Shown here piece by piece: positions 63,638 to 64,000 of a DNA stretch of 64,000 nt. The position numbers were made by a program, and so were the translations under genes. Source of the DNA: AP-15 sp963737145 (GTDB lineage: Bacteria > Pseudomonadota > Alphaproteobacteria > ATCC43930 > CGMCC-115725). The stretch covers positions 186,001 to 250,000 of the forward strand of contig CAVTRO010000001.1 of assembly GCA_963737145.1 (NCBI GenBank), read 5' to 3'. The stretch's first letter is position 1. Every line of letters starts with the position of its first letter. The notes beneath the pieces were generated by a model. That model ran no database searches and was not told the DNA's origin. It saw only the letters and a list, made by a program, of their open reading frames with translations.

Positions 63638-64000
63638 TTATGTGGGTATGCCCCTCCGCTCTGTCAGCCGGCTCGCGGCCGCCGCCAGCGCATCCGCGGC
63701 GAAATCGACGTCTGCCGCCCTCGTGAAGCGGCCGAGCCCGATGCGTATCGAGGCGTTGGCGAGCGTGTCCGGAAGACCGAGCGCGCGCAGCACATAAGAG
63801 GGCTCGACCGAGGCCGAGGTGCAGGCCGAGCCGGTCGAGATCGCGATGCTCGGAACCGCCTCGATCAAGGTCAGCGCCGGGATCTCGGGAAAGGATAGGT
63901 TGAGACTGCCGGGCAGCCTTTGCTCGAGGTCGCCGTTGACGCGGAGCCCAGGGACGCGTCGAGCGAGATTCCGAAAAAGACCGTCTCTGAGGCGCCGCAG
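63638..64000 (-). CDS. iscS: IscS/NifS-type cysteine desulfurase, C-terminal part
   Basis: The C-terminal 120 residues of a class I cysteine desulfurase, open at the window edge. The catalytic Cys loop is ISTGSACTSASVEPSYVL then RALGLPDTLANASIRIGLGR, with GDLEQRLPGSLNLSFPEIP before it. The SGSACTSA-type motif marks the IscS/NifS class, distinct from the SufS at 13020. It probably supplies sulfur both to the Fe-S genes downstream and to MnmA. Confidence 0.92.
   Translation of the reverse strand: MRRLRDGLFRNLARRVPGLRVNGDLEQRLPGSLNLSFPEIPALTLIEAVPSIAISTGSACTSASVEPSYVLRALGLPDTLANASIRIGLGRFTRAADVDFAADALAAAASRLTERRGIPT

Overview
The window is GC-rich, densely coded chromosomal DNA. It most likely comes from an alphaproteobacterium of the hopanoid-making Hyphomicrobiales (Bradyrhizobium/Rhodopseudomonas-like). 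Reasons: hopanoid genes hpnH and hpnI-hpnJ-hpnK, a DUF1476 ATPase-inhibitor protein, the guaB-rsmB-guaA order, a suf operon led by an Rrf2 regulator, and several families of short palindromic repeats. The genus is inference.

Layout. 1-6.3 kb: hopanoid and isoprenoid genes (hpnH and ispH on minus; hpnIJK on plus) with small unknown genes. 6.6-8.7 kb: two-component system. 8.9-15.2 kb: complete suf iron-sulfur operon (rrf2-sufB-C-D-S-U-T). 15.2-22.2 kb: minus-strand row poxB-cioA-cioB-cupin-mqo-fda, two quinone-reducing flavoenzymes joined to a bd-type quinol oxidase. 22.6-24.7 kb: CoA-transferase and TauD-type dioxygenase. 25-29.9 kb: DEAD-box helicase, DUF1476, NRDE protein, lone purS, PAS hybrid kinase. 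29.9-35 kb: D-erythronate (tetronate) catabolism, denD-otnI diverging from otnK-otnC plus a periplasmic binding protein. 35-41 kb: kup, VOC and SRPBCC proteins, nucleotide cyclase, DUF899. 41.2-45.8 kb: guaB, rsmB, guaA. 46-49.4 kb: NMT1/SsuA-type ABC transporter. 50.3-56.9 kb: peptide ABC operon ending in a second NMT1-type binding protein. 57-59 kb: two hydroxyacid dehydrogenases. 59-60.5 kb: small accessory patch (Phd/PIN toxin-antitoxin, IS256-type transposase remnant) facing the 3' end of a tRNA-Met(CAU). 60.6-64 kb: isc-like row iscS-iscA-miniature HscA-fdx followed by tenA and mnmA.

The outstanding technical feature is that many conserved genes (sufB, poxB, guaA twice, rsmB, otnC, DUF1476, NRDE, two histidine kinases, vapC) are each cut by a one-base phase change while the rest of the protein stays intact. 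This looks far more like indel error in the assembly than gene decay. I give full-length gene spans and mark each break.

The most interesting biology: (1) a 147-residue shrunken HscA/Hsp70 protein in the hscA position between iscA and fdx; (2) the compact pump-free quinone respiratory row with tandem repeats in its promoter; (3) palindromic repeats inserted in, or forming, coding ends (sufS, otnK, possibly rsmB); (4) a likely CTG start coupling hpnK to hpnJ; (5) a binding protein of the wrong family translationally coupled to a peptide transporter.
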